From the NCBI RefSeq assembly GCF_017355835.1, contig NZ_JAFEWF010000001.1, positions 558,001 to 622,000 of the forward strand: a DNA stretch of 64,000 nt, in the 5' to 3' direction. This stretch comes from Desertivirga brevis (lineage in GTDB: Bacteria; Bacteroidota; Bacteroidia; Sphingobacteriales; Sphingobacteriaceae). This document shows, in pieces, positions 55,186 through 64,000 of the stretch. A program made the position numbers and the translations under genes. Under the pieces are notes generated by a model that saw only the letters and a program-made list of their open reading frames with translations, did not search any database and was not told the origin of the DNA. Within the stretch, counting starts at the first letter, position 1. Each line of letters begins with the position of its first letter.

Positions 55186-55839
55186 ATGAACGTAGCATTA
55201 ATTGGAGCCACTGGATTTGTAGGCTCAGCCATTTTGAAGGAAGCATTAGAAAGAGGTCATAAAGTAACGGCAATAAGTCGTAATCCGGGTGACCTTCAGG
55301 TAGAGGATGAGAAACTGACACTAACTAAAGCAGATATTTTTAAGACCGAGGAATTGGCCGATATTTTAAAGGACCATGATGCTGTAATCAGTGCCTATAA
55401 TCCTGGCTGGACGAATCCTAATATCTATGAAGACCACCTTAACGGATCAAAGGCCATACAAGAAGCGGTAAGACAATCTGGTGTTAAACGCTACATTGCT
55501 ATCGGTGGTGGCGGAAGTCTGGATGTAGCACCCGGATTACAGGCTGTGGATGCGCCAGGCTTTCCGGAAGCGATTAAACCAGGAGCAACAGCAGCAAGGG
55601 ACTATATGCTTCATTTGAAAAATGAGCAGGATCTCGAGTGGACTTTATTTTGCCCGGCATTTGAAATGCACCAGGGAACTTCAGGCATTAAAAGAGGAAC
55701 TTACAGAAAGGGATTGGATAACCCTGTTTTTGACGAGGAAGGCAGAAGTGTTCTTTCCGTTGAAGATCTAGCCCTGGCGATCATTGATGAATTAGAGCAA
55801 GGGAATCATATCCGCCAAAGATTTACAGCTGCCTACTAG
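55186..55839 (+). CDS. NAD(P)-binding NmrA/YwnB-like protein
   Basis: 217 residues. GATGFVGSAILKEALERGH is the dinucleotide motif; no SDR Tyr-Lys pair in position. Atypical SDR, probably redox-related. Second in the Rrf2 group, 27 bp ahead of the DsbA-like gene. Confidence 0.85.
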   Translation: MNVALIGATGFVGSAILKEALERGHKVTAISRNPGDLQVEDEKLTLTKADIFKTEELADILKDHDAVISAYNPGWTNPNIYEDHLNGSKAIQEAVRQSGVKRYIAIGGGGSLDVAPGLQAVDAPGFPEAIKPGATAARDYMLHLKNEQDLEWTLFCPAFEMHQGTSGIKRGTYRKGLDNPVFDEEGRSVLSVEDLALAIIDELEQGNHIRQRFTAAY

Positions 55840-55866
55840 AGCAGTATTATTACATAAAACGAAATC

Positions 55867-56559
55867 ATGAAAGTAGAAATATGGTCGGATGTAGTATGCC
55901 CGTTCTGCTACATTGGTAAACGAAAGTTTGAACAGGCGCTTGACAAATTTGCCGGAAAAGAAAGCGTAGAGATTGTATGGAAAAGCTTTCAGCTTGATCC
56001 TTCTACTCAGCCTGCTCCCGGAGTTTCTGTAATAGAAAACCTTGCAGAGAAAAAGGGCATCAGCATTGAACATTCGGAGAGAATGCATGAAAGTGTAACA
56101 CAGGCAGCATCTGAAGTAGGACTTGAATATAATTTCGATAAGGCCAAAGTGGCTAACACTTTAACTGCACATAAACTTACTCATTTTGCTTCAAAGCATG
56201 GCTTGCAGGACGCTACCGAAGAAGCTCTATTTAAGGCGTATTTTACAGAAGGAAAGGATATAGGCGATATAGAAACTTTAGTAAATATAGCATCAGATCT
56301 GGGCTTGAATGAAGATGAAGCAAGAAAAGCCCTCCATGACAGCATTTATGCTGCTGAGGTGCAAAAAGACATAGAGGAAGCTCAGCTTTTGGGAGTTAGA
56401 GGAGTCCCTTTCTTTGTATTTAACCGGCAATACGCTGTCTCCGGGGCTCAGCCAAGTGAGGTGTTTGCAGATGTTTTGGCAAAAGTTGCACAGGAAGAAA
56501 CTCAGCTTAAGGAGGTAATAACTGGCAACAGTTGTGATGTAGATGGAAGCTGCGATTAG
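55867..56559 (+). CDS. DsbA-family oxidoreductase (FrnE-like)
   Basis: 230 residues, no signal peptide, so cytosolic. Active site CPFC (Cys11, Cys14) near the N terminus; GVRGVPFFVFN has the cis-Pro. Two extra cysteines end the chain (NSCDVDGSCD). Third gene of the Rrf2 group, probably part of a thiol-stress response. Confidence 0.92.
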   Translation: MKVEIWSDVVCPFCYIGKRKFEQALDKFAGKESVEIVWKSFQLDPSTQPAPGVSVIENLAEKKGISIEHSERMHESVTQAASEVGLEYNFDKAKVANTLTAHKLTHFASKHGLQDATEEALFKAYFTEGKDIGDIETLVNIASDLGLNEDEARKALHDSIYAAEVQKDIEEAQLLGVRGVPFFVFNRQYAVSGAQPSEVFADVLAKVAQEETQLKEVITGNSCDVDGSCD

Positions 56560-56567
56560 ACTATCTG

Positions 56568-56605
56568 AAAAAATAAGGCCGGCTCCAGGTCGACCTTATT
56601 TTTTT
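56568..56605. terminator. Bidirectional intrinsic terminator
   Basis: Stem AAAAAATAAGG / CCTTATTTTTT with a partly paired loop, between the convergent DsbA-like and HTH genes. Confidence 0.85.
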
Positions 56606-56613
56606 GTACTCTT

Positions 56614-57081
56614 CTATTTACTATTGAAGTAATAGTAAAACAGAGCCTTTACAATTTGAGACATTGGTTTTATCCCGTTCAACCATGCTGATATATCCGA
56701 CTTATTAATTCCAGTATCAAAGGCTATCTGCTTAATTCTTATTTCCTTATCCAACATCTGCTGCTCAATCCATTGAGGTGTTACTTTTGTTGTAGGTGAC
56801 TCGAAATATTCCTGAGCCTTCACATTCAACTGAATTGAAGAAGGAACGACCTTATCGAAAACCTCATGTACTCTTTTAATCAGAGTTCGCTGATTTGCAT
56901 AATTTCCGGAAGAGTTTTGTTCCTGTTCTACCAGAATGGTAAGCTCATTCTCACCAACATCTTCTATCTCAAATACAATATTGGAAAATTTTTTATGTGT
57001 TGTTGCAGCCTTGTTCAGTTGAGATATTTCCTGATCTGCTATAATTCCCTGTAATTTATCTATACCCTTAATTACCGTCAT
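56614..57081 (-). CDS. HTH-domain protein of unknown function
   Basis: 155 residues. The first 100 show no known domain; the end (about 110-150) is a Cro/C1-like HTH (IKQIAFDTGINKSDISAWLNG). Overlaps the upstream hypothetical by 14 bp, so the two are coupled. Confidence 0.7.
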   Translation of the reverse strand: MTVIKGIDKLQGIIADQEISQLNKAATTHKKFSNIVFEIEDVGENELTILVEQEQNSSGNYANQRTLIKRVHEVFDKVVPSSIQLNVKAQEYFESPTTKVTPQWIEQQMLDKEIRIKQIAFDTGINKSDISAWLNGIKPMSQIVKALFYYYFNSK

Positions 57082-57361
57082 TCTTAGGTTGTGCGTTTAA
57101 ATAATCATTATCAATTGCCTCTCCAAGGCTTTTCACGTCATGCTCGGCAAGATGGATTTTTCCACCTTCTTCCTGTACCCAGCTACCATCTTCTTTTTTT
57201 AGTAAAGTTCCATCGATTTCCTTTTCAGAAGGTGTTAAATCTCCCCCATCGAATTCGTCGGCAAAATGTAGCACAAAGTCGAATTCCTTTTCTGAAGCTA
57301 TCCGTACCGTGACGGTGGTTGTGGCACCGCTTAAATAGAATTGCGTTGTGAAATTTTCCAT
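57068..57361 (-). CDS. Hypothetical protein, 97 residues
   Basis: Unrecognised, acidic, beta-rich first half (TTTVTVRIASEKEFDFVL). Translationally coupled to the HTH gene by a 14-bp overlap. Confidence 0.6.
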   Translation of the reverse strand: MENFTTQFYLSGATTTVTVRIASEKEFDFVLHFADEFDGGDLTPSEKEIDGTLLKKEDGSWVQEEGGKIHLAEHDVKSLGEAIDNDYLNAQPKNDGN

Positions 57362-57502
57362 AACAACTTAATAACAGCGCAGCAAAATAGTTTGCAAAAA
57401 TCGTGGTAATTTGCCTGAAAACAATTTACAATTCACTTACAGGATTAGAACTATATTTCCAAAACACTGTCTAAATTTAGCCCCTTAAACTCACCGTCAA
57501 GA

Positions 57503-59944
57503 ATGAACGTCAAACTCTCGTTATTTGCTCTGCTTCTGCTTTCCTCTTCTATAAACGCTCAAACCTCTATTCAGCTTTCTTCTTCAGAGATTAAGTTACA
57601 ATTGGAAAAACTGAATGTGACGGGTAGCGTGCTTTATATTGCTGCTCATCCGGATGATGAAAACACTCGCCTCTTATCCTATTTATCTTCGGAAAGAAAG
57701 GTAAGAACGGGTTATTTATCCCTCACTCGCGGAGATGGAGGACAAAACCTTATAGGGTCTGAACAGGCAGAGCAATTAGGTTTGATCCGTACACAAGAAT
57801 TATTGGCAGCCAGGAGAATTGACGGAGCAGAACAATTCTTTACCAGAGCTAATGACTTTGGTTTCTCAAAAACCTCAGAAGAAACATTCAGGATCTGGAA
57901 TAAAGAGCAAATCCTGGCTGATGTCGTTTGGGTGATCAGAAAGTTCAAACCAGATGTTATCATCACCAGGTTTCCCGGAGATGCCAGAGCAGGACATGGT
58001 CATCATGCAGCCTCTTCACTGTTAGCACAGGAAGCCTTTGTTGCCGCCGCAGACCCTGGTCGTTTCCCAGAGCAATTGAAAAAGGTGCAACCCTGGAAAA
58101 CAAAGAGGATCTATTGGAACACCTTTAATTTTGGCGGGAATAATACAACGAGCGAAGATCAGATGAAGATAGATGTAGGAGGTTATAATGCTCTTCTGGG
58201 GAAATCGTACGGCGAGATAGCATCAGAAAGCCGTTCTCAACATAAATCACAGGGCTTCGGTGTTGCTAAACAAAGAGGAGAAGCCTATGAATATTTTGCA
58301 TTATTGAACGGACCCGGGGCTAAGAACGATATTCTTGATGACATTGACTTAAGCTGGGGTAGAATTAAGAATGGAACCGAGATCAGGACTCTGATCAATA
58401 AAATTAACCAGAATTATGATATTAAGGCTCCGCAACAATCCGTACCAGACTTAATACAACTTCACTCCTTACTTTCCTTGACGAATGATAATCAATTTAA
58501 AGATAGGAAACTAAAGGAGGTAGCTAACCTTATTCTTGCAGCTGCAGGTATTTGGGTTGAAGCTTACTCTACTCAGCCGTTCGTATCAATAGGTGAAGGT
58601 GTTCCTTTACGCATTCAAGCCATTTCCCGTTATAACTTAAACCCTGCTTTAACTATATTTCATGATGGAAAGCAGCTTGGCCAAAACGTTACCTTAACTT
58701 CTAACAAGCTAGAAACGATTGAGGGATCAGTAAAGGCAAATCAACTTAGTCAGCCATACTGGTTAGCTGAAAAGCACAGCATCGGAGAATATACTATTAA
58801 AGACAACGACCTGATTGGAAACCCAGAGAACCCTAATCCCCTAACTTTAAGTTTTACTTTAAACATAGCTGGAAAGGACGTTTCATTCCGAAGACCAGTT
58901 GTCTATAAATTTACAGATCCAATACGGGGCGAGGTTTATCGGAATTTAGAGGTAACTCCCCCGGTAATATCAGAAATACAAAGCTCCCAATACTTGTTTT
59001 CAGACAATAAACCCAAGGAGGTTGCGATAAAACTAAAAGCATTTAAAGACAAAGCCAGCGGCGTCTTAAATGTTTCTCTTCCTAGGGGATGGAAAATACA
59101 ACCATCTTCTGCTGCTTTCCAACTAGCCAACAAGGGAGATGAAGAAACATTTACTTTCACGCTAAGCCCCGAAGCAAAGGCAGAATCAGGAAAACTAAAA
59201 GCAGAGATTAAGATGGCTGAAGGCTCTTTCAGTAAAGCACTCCATACCATTCAATATAACCATATACCAGCAATTACCTGGTTTCCAGAGTCGGAAGCAA
59301 ATGTGATCAAGCTTGATATCAAAACAGAAGGTAGAAATATTGCTTATATTCCGGGAGCGGGAGATCTTGTTCCTGATGCACTTAGGCAAATTGGATATTC
59401 TGTTACTTCCTTAACAGCTGCTCAGGCTTCTGCCATGGACTTGAGCAAATTTGATGCGATTATAACGGGAGTACGCTTGTATAACATTGAGCCTCAGATG
59501 AAGCAACTTAATGCTAAGCTTCTTAAATATGTAGAAAACGGTGGAATACTCCTTGTTCAATATAACGTAAGTCAGCCTCTAGTGCTGAATAATATAGGGC
59601 CATTCCCTTTTGGAATTTCGAGGGATAGGGTAACAGAGGAGGATGCAAAGGTAACGATATTACAACCTGCCAACCGGATCTTCAACTATCCAAACAAGAT
59701 AACTGAGGCTGACTTTCAAAATTGGATCCAGGAAAGGGGCATTTACTACACTACAAACTTAAATGAAAAGTATCAAGCATTACTGTCGATGAAAGACACA
59801 GGAGAAAAAGAGCAGACTGGATCATTGATTGTGGCAGATTATGGTAAAGGTAGGTTCGTGTATACCGGACTAGCATTTTTCCGGCAACTTCCTGCTGGTG
59901 TATCAGGGGCCTACCGCTTGTTCGTGAACCTGATAACCAAATAA
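57503..59944 (+). CDS. Large exported PIG-L-family deacetylase
   Basis: 813 residues. Signal peptide to about 19; PIG-L/LmbE zinc hydrolase domain with AAHPDDE (His49, Asp51, Asp52) and HGHHAASSLLA; then a long C-terminal region of beta domains and a glutamine-amidotransferase-like end (about 620-810). Much larger than BshB (about 240 residues), so not the bacillithiol enzyme. Probably acts on an exported glycan, with the downstream symporter importing the product. Confidence 0.88.
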   Translation: MNVKLSLFALLLLSSSINAQTSIQLSSSEIKLQLEKLNVTGSVLYIAAHPDDENTRLLSYLSSERKVRTGYLSLTRGDGGQNLIGSEQAEQLGLIRTQELLAARRIDGAEQFFTRANDFGFSKTSEETFRIWNKEQILADVVWVIRKFKPDVIITRFPGDARAGHGHHAASSLLAQEAFVAAADPGRFPEQLKKVQPWKTKRIYWNTFNFGGNNTTSEDQMKIDVGGYNALLGKSYGEIASESRSQHKSQGFGVAKQRGEAYEYFALLNGPGAKNDILDDIDLSWGRIKNGTEIRTLINKINQNYDIKAPQQSVPDLIQLHSLLSLTNDNQFKDRKLKEVANLILAAAGIWVEAYSTQPFVSIGEGVPLRIQAISRYNLNPALTIFHDGKQLGQNVTLTSNKLETIEGSVKANQLSQPYWLAEKHSIGEYTIKDNDLIGNPENPNPLTLSFTLNIAGKDVSFRRPVVYKFTDPIRGEVYRNLEVTPPVISEIQSSQYLFSDNKPKEVAIKLKAFKDKASGVLNVSLPRGWKIQPSSAAFQLANKGDEETFTFTLSPEAKAESGKLKAEIKMAEGSFSKALHTIQYNHIPAITWFPESEANVIKLDIKTEGRNIAYIPGAGDLVPDALRQIGYSVTSLTAAQASAMDLSKFDAIITGVRLYNIEPQMKQLNAKLLKYVENGGILLVQYNVSQPLVLNNIGPFPFGISRDRVTEEDAKVTILQPANRIFNYPNKITEADFQNWIQERGIYYTTNLNEKYQALLSMKDTGEKEQTGSLIVADYGKGRFVYTGLAFFRQLPAGVSGAYRLFVNLITK

Positions 59945-59945
59945 T

Positions 59946-60068
59946 ATGGAAAACAGAGAAGGTTTACCTCCATTTATAAAATCCTGGAAACAGTTCTACT
60001 GGCTTATTATCCTATGGTTGATATTCCTGATATTTGGCTTTTCAATAATAACTGAAATCTATTCATGA
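59946..60068 (+). CDS. 40-residue single-helix membrane peptide
   Basis: Too short for standard calling. MENREGLPPFIKSWKQFYWL then a hydrophobic helix (LIILWLIFLIFGFSIITEI). Begins 1 nt after the PIG-L stop and its TGA overlaps the symporter ATG (ATGA), so it is translated with both. Probably a small accessory subunit of the symporter. Confidence 0.75.
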   Translation: MENREGLPPFIKSWKQFYWLIILWLIFLIFGFSIITEIYS

Positions 60069-61735
60069 GTGTACTTGACTGGCTGGTTCTTGGTGCCACG
60101 CTTTTGCTTATTGTCATCTATGGCATTTATAAGAGTCGCGGTGGTAAGAGCCTCGACTCCTACTTTCTCGGAGGCCAGTCCCTTCCCTGGTATCACGTAG
60201 GCCTCTCTGTTATGGCAACCCAGGCTAGTGCTATTACTTTTCTTTCAGCACCGGGACAAGCATATTCTGATGGAATGCGGTTCGTTCAATTTTATTTCGG
60301 ACTTCCCTTGGCGATGATCGTCCTCTGTATTACGTTCGTGCCGATATTCCATAAGCTCCGGGTTTTTACAGCTTATGAATTCCTTGAGCAACGCTTCGAC
60401 CTTAAGACTCGGGTCTTCACTGCTTTTTTATTCCTCATACAGCGGGGCTTGTCAACAGGTATCTCGATATATGCTCCTGCAATGATCCTGTCGGAAATTT
60501 TGCATTTGAACCCTATGTATACAACGCTGTTTATGGGGGGACTTGTGATTGTCTATACGGTTTATGGAGGAACTAAAGCAGTCTCGTATACCCAGTTATT
60601 GCAAATGAGTGTAATATTTAGCGGCTTATTTATTGCAGGTGTTGTTGTAGTTCATCTACTTCCAGAGAATGTTGGCCTTGGTAAATCGCTGCATATCGCT
60701 GGTAGCATGGGCAGGATGAATGTAATAGACTGGAAGTTCGACTGGGAGAACCGCTATAATGTTTGGAGTGGTATTATTGGCGGCTTCTTCTTACAACTCT
60801 CCTATTTCGGCACCGATCAGTCCCAGGTTGGCAGATACTTAACTGCAAGTTCCGTAAACCAAAGTCGTTTGGGCCTCATCATGAATGCATTGATCAAAAT
60901 TCCCATGCAATTCCTGATCCTTCTGATAGGTGTTCTCGTGTTCACCTTTTACCAATACAACCGCCCTCCGATCTTCTTTAATAGTTACGAGGTGAACAGG
61001 ATTTATGATTCTCCGTACTCTAATCAATTCAAAGCCCTGGAAATGAAGTATTCAAAGGCATTCGAAGAGAGAAGGAAATTGGTAACTGCCTTTGATAAAG
61101 ATATTACGAATACTTCATTAAATGCTCAAGTAAAGGCTGCAGATCTCCAAATGAAGTCGGTAAGAGATCAAGCGCTTGAATTAATGGAAAAAAACAGCTC
61201 GTTGGCCAATACGAACGACACCAACTATGTATTTCTAACCTTCGTTACTCAATATTTGCCCAAAGGCTTGGTTGGTCTCCTGATAGCAATTATCTTTCTT
61301 GCCTCTATGGGCTCAATAGCAAGCGCCTTTAATTCACTGGCCTCTACAACTTCAATAGACATATACAAAAGACTAATTAACCCAAACGCGCAGGAGTTGC
61401 AGTACTATCGATTCTCCCGGGCTAGTACAGTGGTATGGGGGCTGGTGAGTATTGGAATGGCATTGTACGCAGGGAAGATGGGAAACCTTATTGAGGCTGT
61501 AAATATCCTTGGCTCCTTATTTTACGGGACCATCCTCGGTATATTCGTTGTGGCCTTCTATTTCAAAAATATAATGGGAAAGGCAGTCTTCTACGCTGCT
61601 ATAATCACAGAAATACTTGTTTGCCTGGCATACTACTACGAGGTAATGGCTTATTTGTGGCTAAACGTATTAGGCTGTGCTTTGGTAATTGGCTTTGGAT
61701 TACTGATTCAGAAAATGCAAAAGCCGGGTCCTTAG
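60065..61735 (+). CDS. Sodium:solute symporter (SSS family)
   Basis: 556 residues, about 13 membrane helices. YFLGGQSLPWYHVGLSVMATQASAITFL is the typical SSS start. A soluble, helical insert lies between about 300 and 390 (NSYEVNRIYDSPYSNQFKAL). Last gene of the PIG-L/miniprotein/symporter operon; the solute is unknown but is likely a sugar or amino sugar. Confidence 0.92.
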   Translation: MSVLDWLVLGATLLLIVIYGIYKSRGGKSLDSYFLGGQSLPWYHVGLSVMATQASAITFLSAPGQAYSDGMRFVQFYFGLPLAMIVLCITFVPIFHKLRVFTAYEFLEQRFDLKTRVFTAFLFLIQRGLSTGISIYAPAMILSEILHLNPMYTTLFMGGLVIVYTVYGGTKAVSYTQLLQMSVIFSGLFIAGVVVVHLLPENVGLGKSLHIAGSMGRMNVIDWKFDWENRYNVWSGIIGGFFLQLSYFGTDQSQVGRYLTASSVNQSRLGLIMNALIKIPMQFLILLIGVLVFTFYQYNRPPIFFNSYEVNRIYDSPYSNQFKALEMKYSKAFEERRKLVTAFDKDITNTSLNAQVKAADLQMKSVRDQALELMEKNSSLANTNDTNYVFLTFVTQYLPKGLVGLLIAIIFLASMGSIASAFNSLASTTSIDIYKRLINPNAQELQYYRFSRASTVVWGLVSIGMALYAGKMGNLIEAVNILGSLFYGTILGIFVVAFYFKNIMGKAVFYAAIITEILVCLAYYYEVMAYLWLNVLGCALVIGFGLLIQKMQKPGP

Positions 61736-61747
61736 AGACCCGGCTTT
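61720..61747 (+). terminator. Intrinsic terminator of the symporter operon
   Basis: 11-bp stem AAAGCCGGGTC / GACCCGGCTTT, 6-nt loop, overlapping the symporter stop; CATTTTCC follows. Confidence 0.85.
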
Positions 61748-61765
61748 CATTTTCCTATTTGAAAA

Positions 61766-62611
61766 TTATCTATTTGCTTCGGCTATCAGCTTTTTATTCA
61801 AAGCTACATAGTCAGGATTTTTCTGGGCTTCTGCCTTTTTCATAGAGCTTTCAGCACTTGCAATGGCTGCTTTTTTATCGCCTTTTTTCAATTGGATCTT
61901 CGCTTTTAAATGTTCAACCCAGTATGCATCAGGTTGAGCTTTCACAGCTTCATTTGCCCATGTTAAGGCTTTATTTATATCTAGACCTTTCTCGTAATAA
62001 TAGCTGGCAGCTTGGAAGTATGGTTTTTTCTCACCCTGCATTGCTGCGTCTATATTAGCACGGATCTTATTATCAATGTCTGCTTTTACATTGAATCCTA
62101 CGGCTACATTAGCCCATAACAACTGAACATCAACCGTGTTAGCAGTCTGACTACCAAATAATATAGTGAAGTTCTCCACTGAAAAAGGTAAAGTTTGTGG
62201 TTTTGCAGTAAAACGAAGTAAATCGTCTGCCTGGTTATAGCCCATAGATCCCCATAATTTCAGATTCTTACTTAGAATAAAAGTCCATTCAGACTGACCA
62301 GGAATAGTATACAAAGCGTATTCTCCGGCCGGCACTGCTTTCCCCTCAATACTAACGTCCTCTCCGAACTTAATCTTTGTTGGAGAATTTGCACCTGTTC
62401 TCCATACCTGTCCGTAAGGAACCAGATCTCCGAAAATAGTTCTTCCCTTCATGCCGGGACGAGAATAATTGATAGAGATGTTTGATAGGGCGAAATCTTG
62501 ATTAATAGTTTGGGTGGGACTAGGAGCAGGAAGTTTCAGGTCCTGGGCGTAACTGCTTACTGTTAATGCAACAGCTAAAAAAGTAGATGCTAATCCTCTT
62601 TTTAAATTCAT
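61766..62611 (-). CDS. Exported DUF2911 protein with TPR-like tail
   Basis: 281 residues. Signal peptide (about 1-22, SSYAQ). DUF2911 domain with ISINYSRPGMKGRTIFGDLVPYGQVWRTGAN; helical repeats at the end (about 200-281). Periplasmic or outer-membrane associated, unknown role. Confidence 0.9.
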   Translation of the reverse strand: MNLKRGLASTFLAVALTVSSYAQDLKLPAPSPTQTINQDFALSNISINYSRPGMKGRTIFGDLVPYGQVWRTGANSPTKIKFGEDVSIEGKAVPAGEYALYTIPGQSEWTFILSKNLKLWGSMGYNQADDLLRFTAKPQTLPFSVENFTILFGSQTANTVDVQLLWANVAVGFNVKADIDNKIRANIDAAMQGEKKPYFQAASYYYEKGLDINKALTWANEAVKAQPDAYWVEHLKAKIQLKKGDKKAAIASAESSMKKAEAQKNPDYVALNKKLIAEANR

Positions 62612-62637
62612 GTTTTATTTGTGTTTGGTGATTTCCT

Positions 62638-62645
62638 CAAAGTTA
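62638..62645 (-). promoter_or_regulatory. -7 box TAACTTTG of the DUF2911 gene
   Basis: Perfect minus-strand TAnnTTTG, 26 nt before the start codon. Confidence 0.58.
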
Positions 62646-62710
62646 AAAACACATTTGAAAAAGTGCTATCTGGGTAATGAAAATGTGATAGAGATGAGAA
62701 AGACAGGAGA

Positions 62711-63565
62711 CTAATCTCCCTGCTCTTCTTCTTCGCTGTTTTCATTCAAACGTATCTCGTAATCAGAAATAGTAATGAGCCTCTGTTTATATAACCCACC
62801 CACCGCTTGCTTAAAGGCCTTCTTACTCATTTTCAAATGATGCCTGATATCTTCCGGGGCACTTTTATCTCCTAGCTGCAGCACGCCTCCGTTCGCCTTC
62901 AATATATCAAGCAATGTGTCTCGTGATTCAAGAATAAAATCGAAACCAATGGGTCGTAAACTGAGATCTATCTTCTTATTCTCCCTTATCTTCCGGATAA
63001 AACCAACCCGCGACTCTCCTATTTCCACATCCTCGTACACTTCGTTCCGGTACAGTAAGCCAATATATTTATTGTTTATGATGCAGGTGTACCCTAAATC
63101 GCTGCTTTCGGCTATCAATAAGCTAACCTCTTCACCCTCCTCTAATTCTGAGGGATCTATTTCGACGAATTCTTCCAGGTAAGAGCTGGCAGTGATGCGT
63201 TCATCCCTTTCATCTAAAAATACATGAACAACATAACTCTCTCCCCCATGCATTGGCTTTCTCTGCTCGCGCTTGGGCACGAAAACGTCTTTATCTATCC
63301 CGATATCAAGAAAAACACCCTTTTCATTTTCTCCTACCACTTTTAAATAGGCGAAATCTCCAACACATGCCAGGGGGCGGTCTAACGTTGCAACCAAATT
63401 GCCTTCCTTATTGTGATAAACAAAAACAAAAAGGGATTCTCCAATGGCGATATCATCGCTTACCTGATGGTAAGGCAGCAAGGCTGTTTCAGTTCCGTCT
63501 GTTAAAACAAGACCTTCGGCGTTTTTTCCCAGTATAGTTAGATTGTTATATAAACCTATTTGCAT
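62711..63565 (-). CDS. CvfB-like S1 RNA-binding protein
   Basis: 284 residues, S1-type beta barrels in tandem (about 1-60, 65-130, 140-210) with a C-terminal winged helix (about 225-275). GVFLDIGIDKDVFVPKREQ and KIDLSLRPIGF are CvfB signatures. Probably a post-transcriptional regulator. Confidence 0.9.
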   Translation of the reverse strand: MQIGLYNNLTILGKNAEGLVLTDGTETALLPYHQVSDDIAIGESLFVFVYHNKEGNLVATLDRPLACVGDFAYLKVVGENEKGVFLDIGIDKDVFVPKREQRKPMHGGESYVVHVFLDERDERITASSYLEEFVEIDPSELEEGEEVSLLIAESSDLGYTCIINNKYIGLLYRNEVYEDVEIGESRVGFIRKIRENKKIDLSLRPIGFDFILESRDTLLDILKANGGVLQLGDKSAPEDIRHHLKMSKKAFKQAVGGLYKQRLITISDYEIRLNENSEEEEQGD

Positions 63566-63586
63566 TTTCTTCAGCTACGTTTCTCG

Positions 63587-63594
63587 CAAAGCTA
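63587..63594 (-). promoter_or_regulatory. -7 box TAGCTTTG of the CvfB-like gene
   Basis: Perfect minus-strand TAnnTTTG 21 nt before the start codon. Confidence 0.58.
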
Positions 63595-63597
63595 ACA

Positions 63598-63828
63598 TTA
63601 TAACTTCAAAAACTCATCCAGCTTCTCGCCCACCGCTTTGAGCAGCCCGTGGCTTAACTCAAATTTACTTATATGGTTATGCCACTGACCGGTATTTTTA
63701 TCTTTCCAAATTGCATAAACAGTACTATACATAATGATTTTTACTTCAACGCGATCTGCAGATACCTCACTGCTTTCTAAATATGTTGTGTAAAAACGAT
63801 TCTCGAACTCTACCTTAAAATCTGTCAT
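63598..63828 (-). CDS. Small hypothetical protein, 76 residues
   Basis: Unrecognised; beta-rich (RVEVKIIMYSTVYAIWKDKN) with a helical end. A -7 box TATATTTG lies 8 nt before its start (63837-63844), which supports a real gene. Confidence 0.6.
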   Translation of the reverse strand: MTDFKVEFENRFYTTYLESSEVSADRVEVKIIMYSTVYAIWKDKNTGQWHNHISKFELSHGLLKAVGEKLDEFLKL

Positions 63829-63836
63829 AGCAGAAG

Positions 63837-63844
63837 CAAATATA
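63837..63844 (-). promoter_or_regulatory. -7 box TATATTTG of the 76-residue hypothetical
   Basis: Perfect minus-strand TAnnTTTG ending 8 nt before the ATG at 63828; a leader of about 3-4 nt is predicted. Confidence 0.6.
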
Positions 63845-63891
63845 TACTTTAAGGTATTTTAGATGACAGGAAGTTTTCCACTCGAAAATGT

Positions 63892-64000
63892 CTAGGTCCA
63901 GTATAGTATATCTGCCTTAGGAAACCTTCGAGAAATTTCCTGGTAAAAGAACTCCTTCAGTTCTTTCATCATTTCTTTAGGGTATACATATTTTGTTCCT
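63892..64000 (-). CDS. C-terminal fragment of a gene beyond the window, possibly SPL-family radical SAM
   Basis: A frame entering from the right edge reads GTKYVYPKEMMKELKEFF and ends FPKADILYWT before a TAG. The YVYPKE and ILYWT ends recall the C terminus of spore-photoproduct-lyase-like radical SAM proteins, but the fragment is too short to be sure. No start is visible. Confidence 0.4.
   Translation of the reverse strand, partial: GTKYVYPKEMMKELKEFFYQEISRRFPKADILYWT

Noticed and set aside
57503..59944. BshB (bacillithiol deacetylase)
   Set aside because: The protein has a signal peptide and is over three times the length of BshB; it is an exported PIG-L hydrolase.

Overview
The window is chromosomal DNA from a member of the Bacteroidota, most likely the Sphingobacteriaceae (Pedobacter-like). 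The grounds are: repeated -7 promoter boxes of the form TAnnTTTG with few Shine-Dalgarno sites; a one-piece propeller/Y_Y_Y histidine kinase with a LytTR regulator; DUF4905-, DUF2911- and DUF2027/Smr-type proteins; a zinc-free type B L31; a futalosine-pathway MqnC; and bacillithiol-type enzymes (YpdA, YfiT-like). It is mostly housekeeping sequence. I saw no insertion sequence, prophage, CRISPR array, rRNA or tRNA.

Layout. 0-5 kb: end of a PPK2 polyphosphate kinase, a lipoprotein deacetylase, murI, and an rtcB-prfH RNA-repair/ribosome-rescue pair. 5-10 kb: a satD-DUF3307 pair behind an array of three identical-core palindromes, then guaB, dps and an NfeD-type membrane protease. 10-16 kb: a DUF4905 / LysM-RlpA / uridine kinase run, a Cys-rich miniprotein, an AIM24-like protein, an RRM RNA-binding protein and an SRPBCC membrane protein. 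16-24 kb: gltBD, a 1-kb gene-free stretch, the signal recognition particle RNA and a transaldolase. 24-31.6 kb: ypdA and a bacillithiol transferase-like gene, mqnC, a LytTR regulator with its sensor kinase, and directly behind the kinase a LytTR-like direct repeat followed by a possible short terminated transcript. 31.6-40.7 kb: scpB, an acidic miniprotein, an acyltransferase-like protein, mpl, prmA, tpiA, a GlmU-like protein, rpmE2 and allantoinase. 40.7-47.1 kb: a one-direction heptose/glycosyltransferase cluster. 47-52 kb: a membrane MutS-like ATPase divergent from a DUF2027-Smr protein, then ddl. 52-57 kb: nuoAB, purKE, and an Rrf2-regulated redox group. 57-64 kb: a large PIG-L hydrolase with a sodium symporter and a 40-residue membrane peptide, DUF2911, CvfB, and the tail of a further gene.

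How the genes work together. Several groups are clear: gltB with gltD (ammonia assimilation), murI, mpl and ddl (peptidoglycan precursors), hldE and gmhB with three glycosyltransferases (heptose-containing surface glycan), purK with purE and guaB (purines), ypdA with the YfiT-like gene (bacillithiol). The most unusual regulatory features are the 28-bp-period palindrome array in front of satD, the LytTR-like site and possible sRNA after the kinase gene, the Rrf2 operator lying between its promoter and start codon, and -7 boxes placed 4-5 nt before the start codons of mqnC, nuoA, ddl and the Cys-rich miniprotein, which predict leaderless mRNAs.
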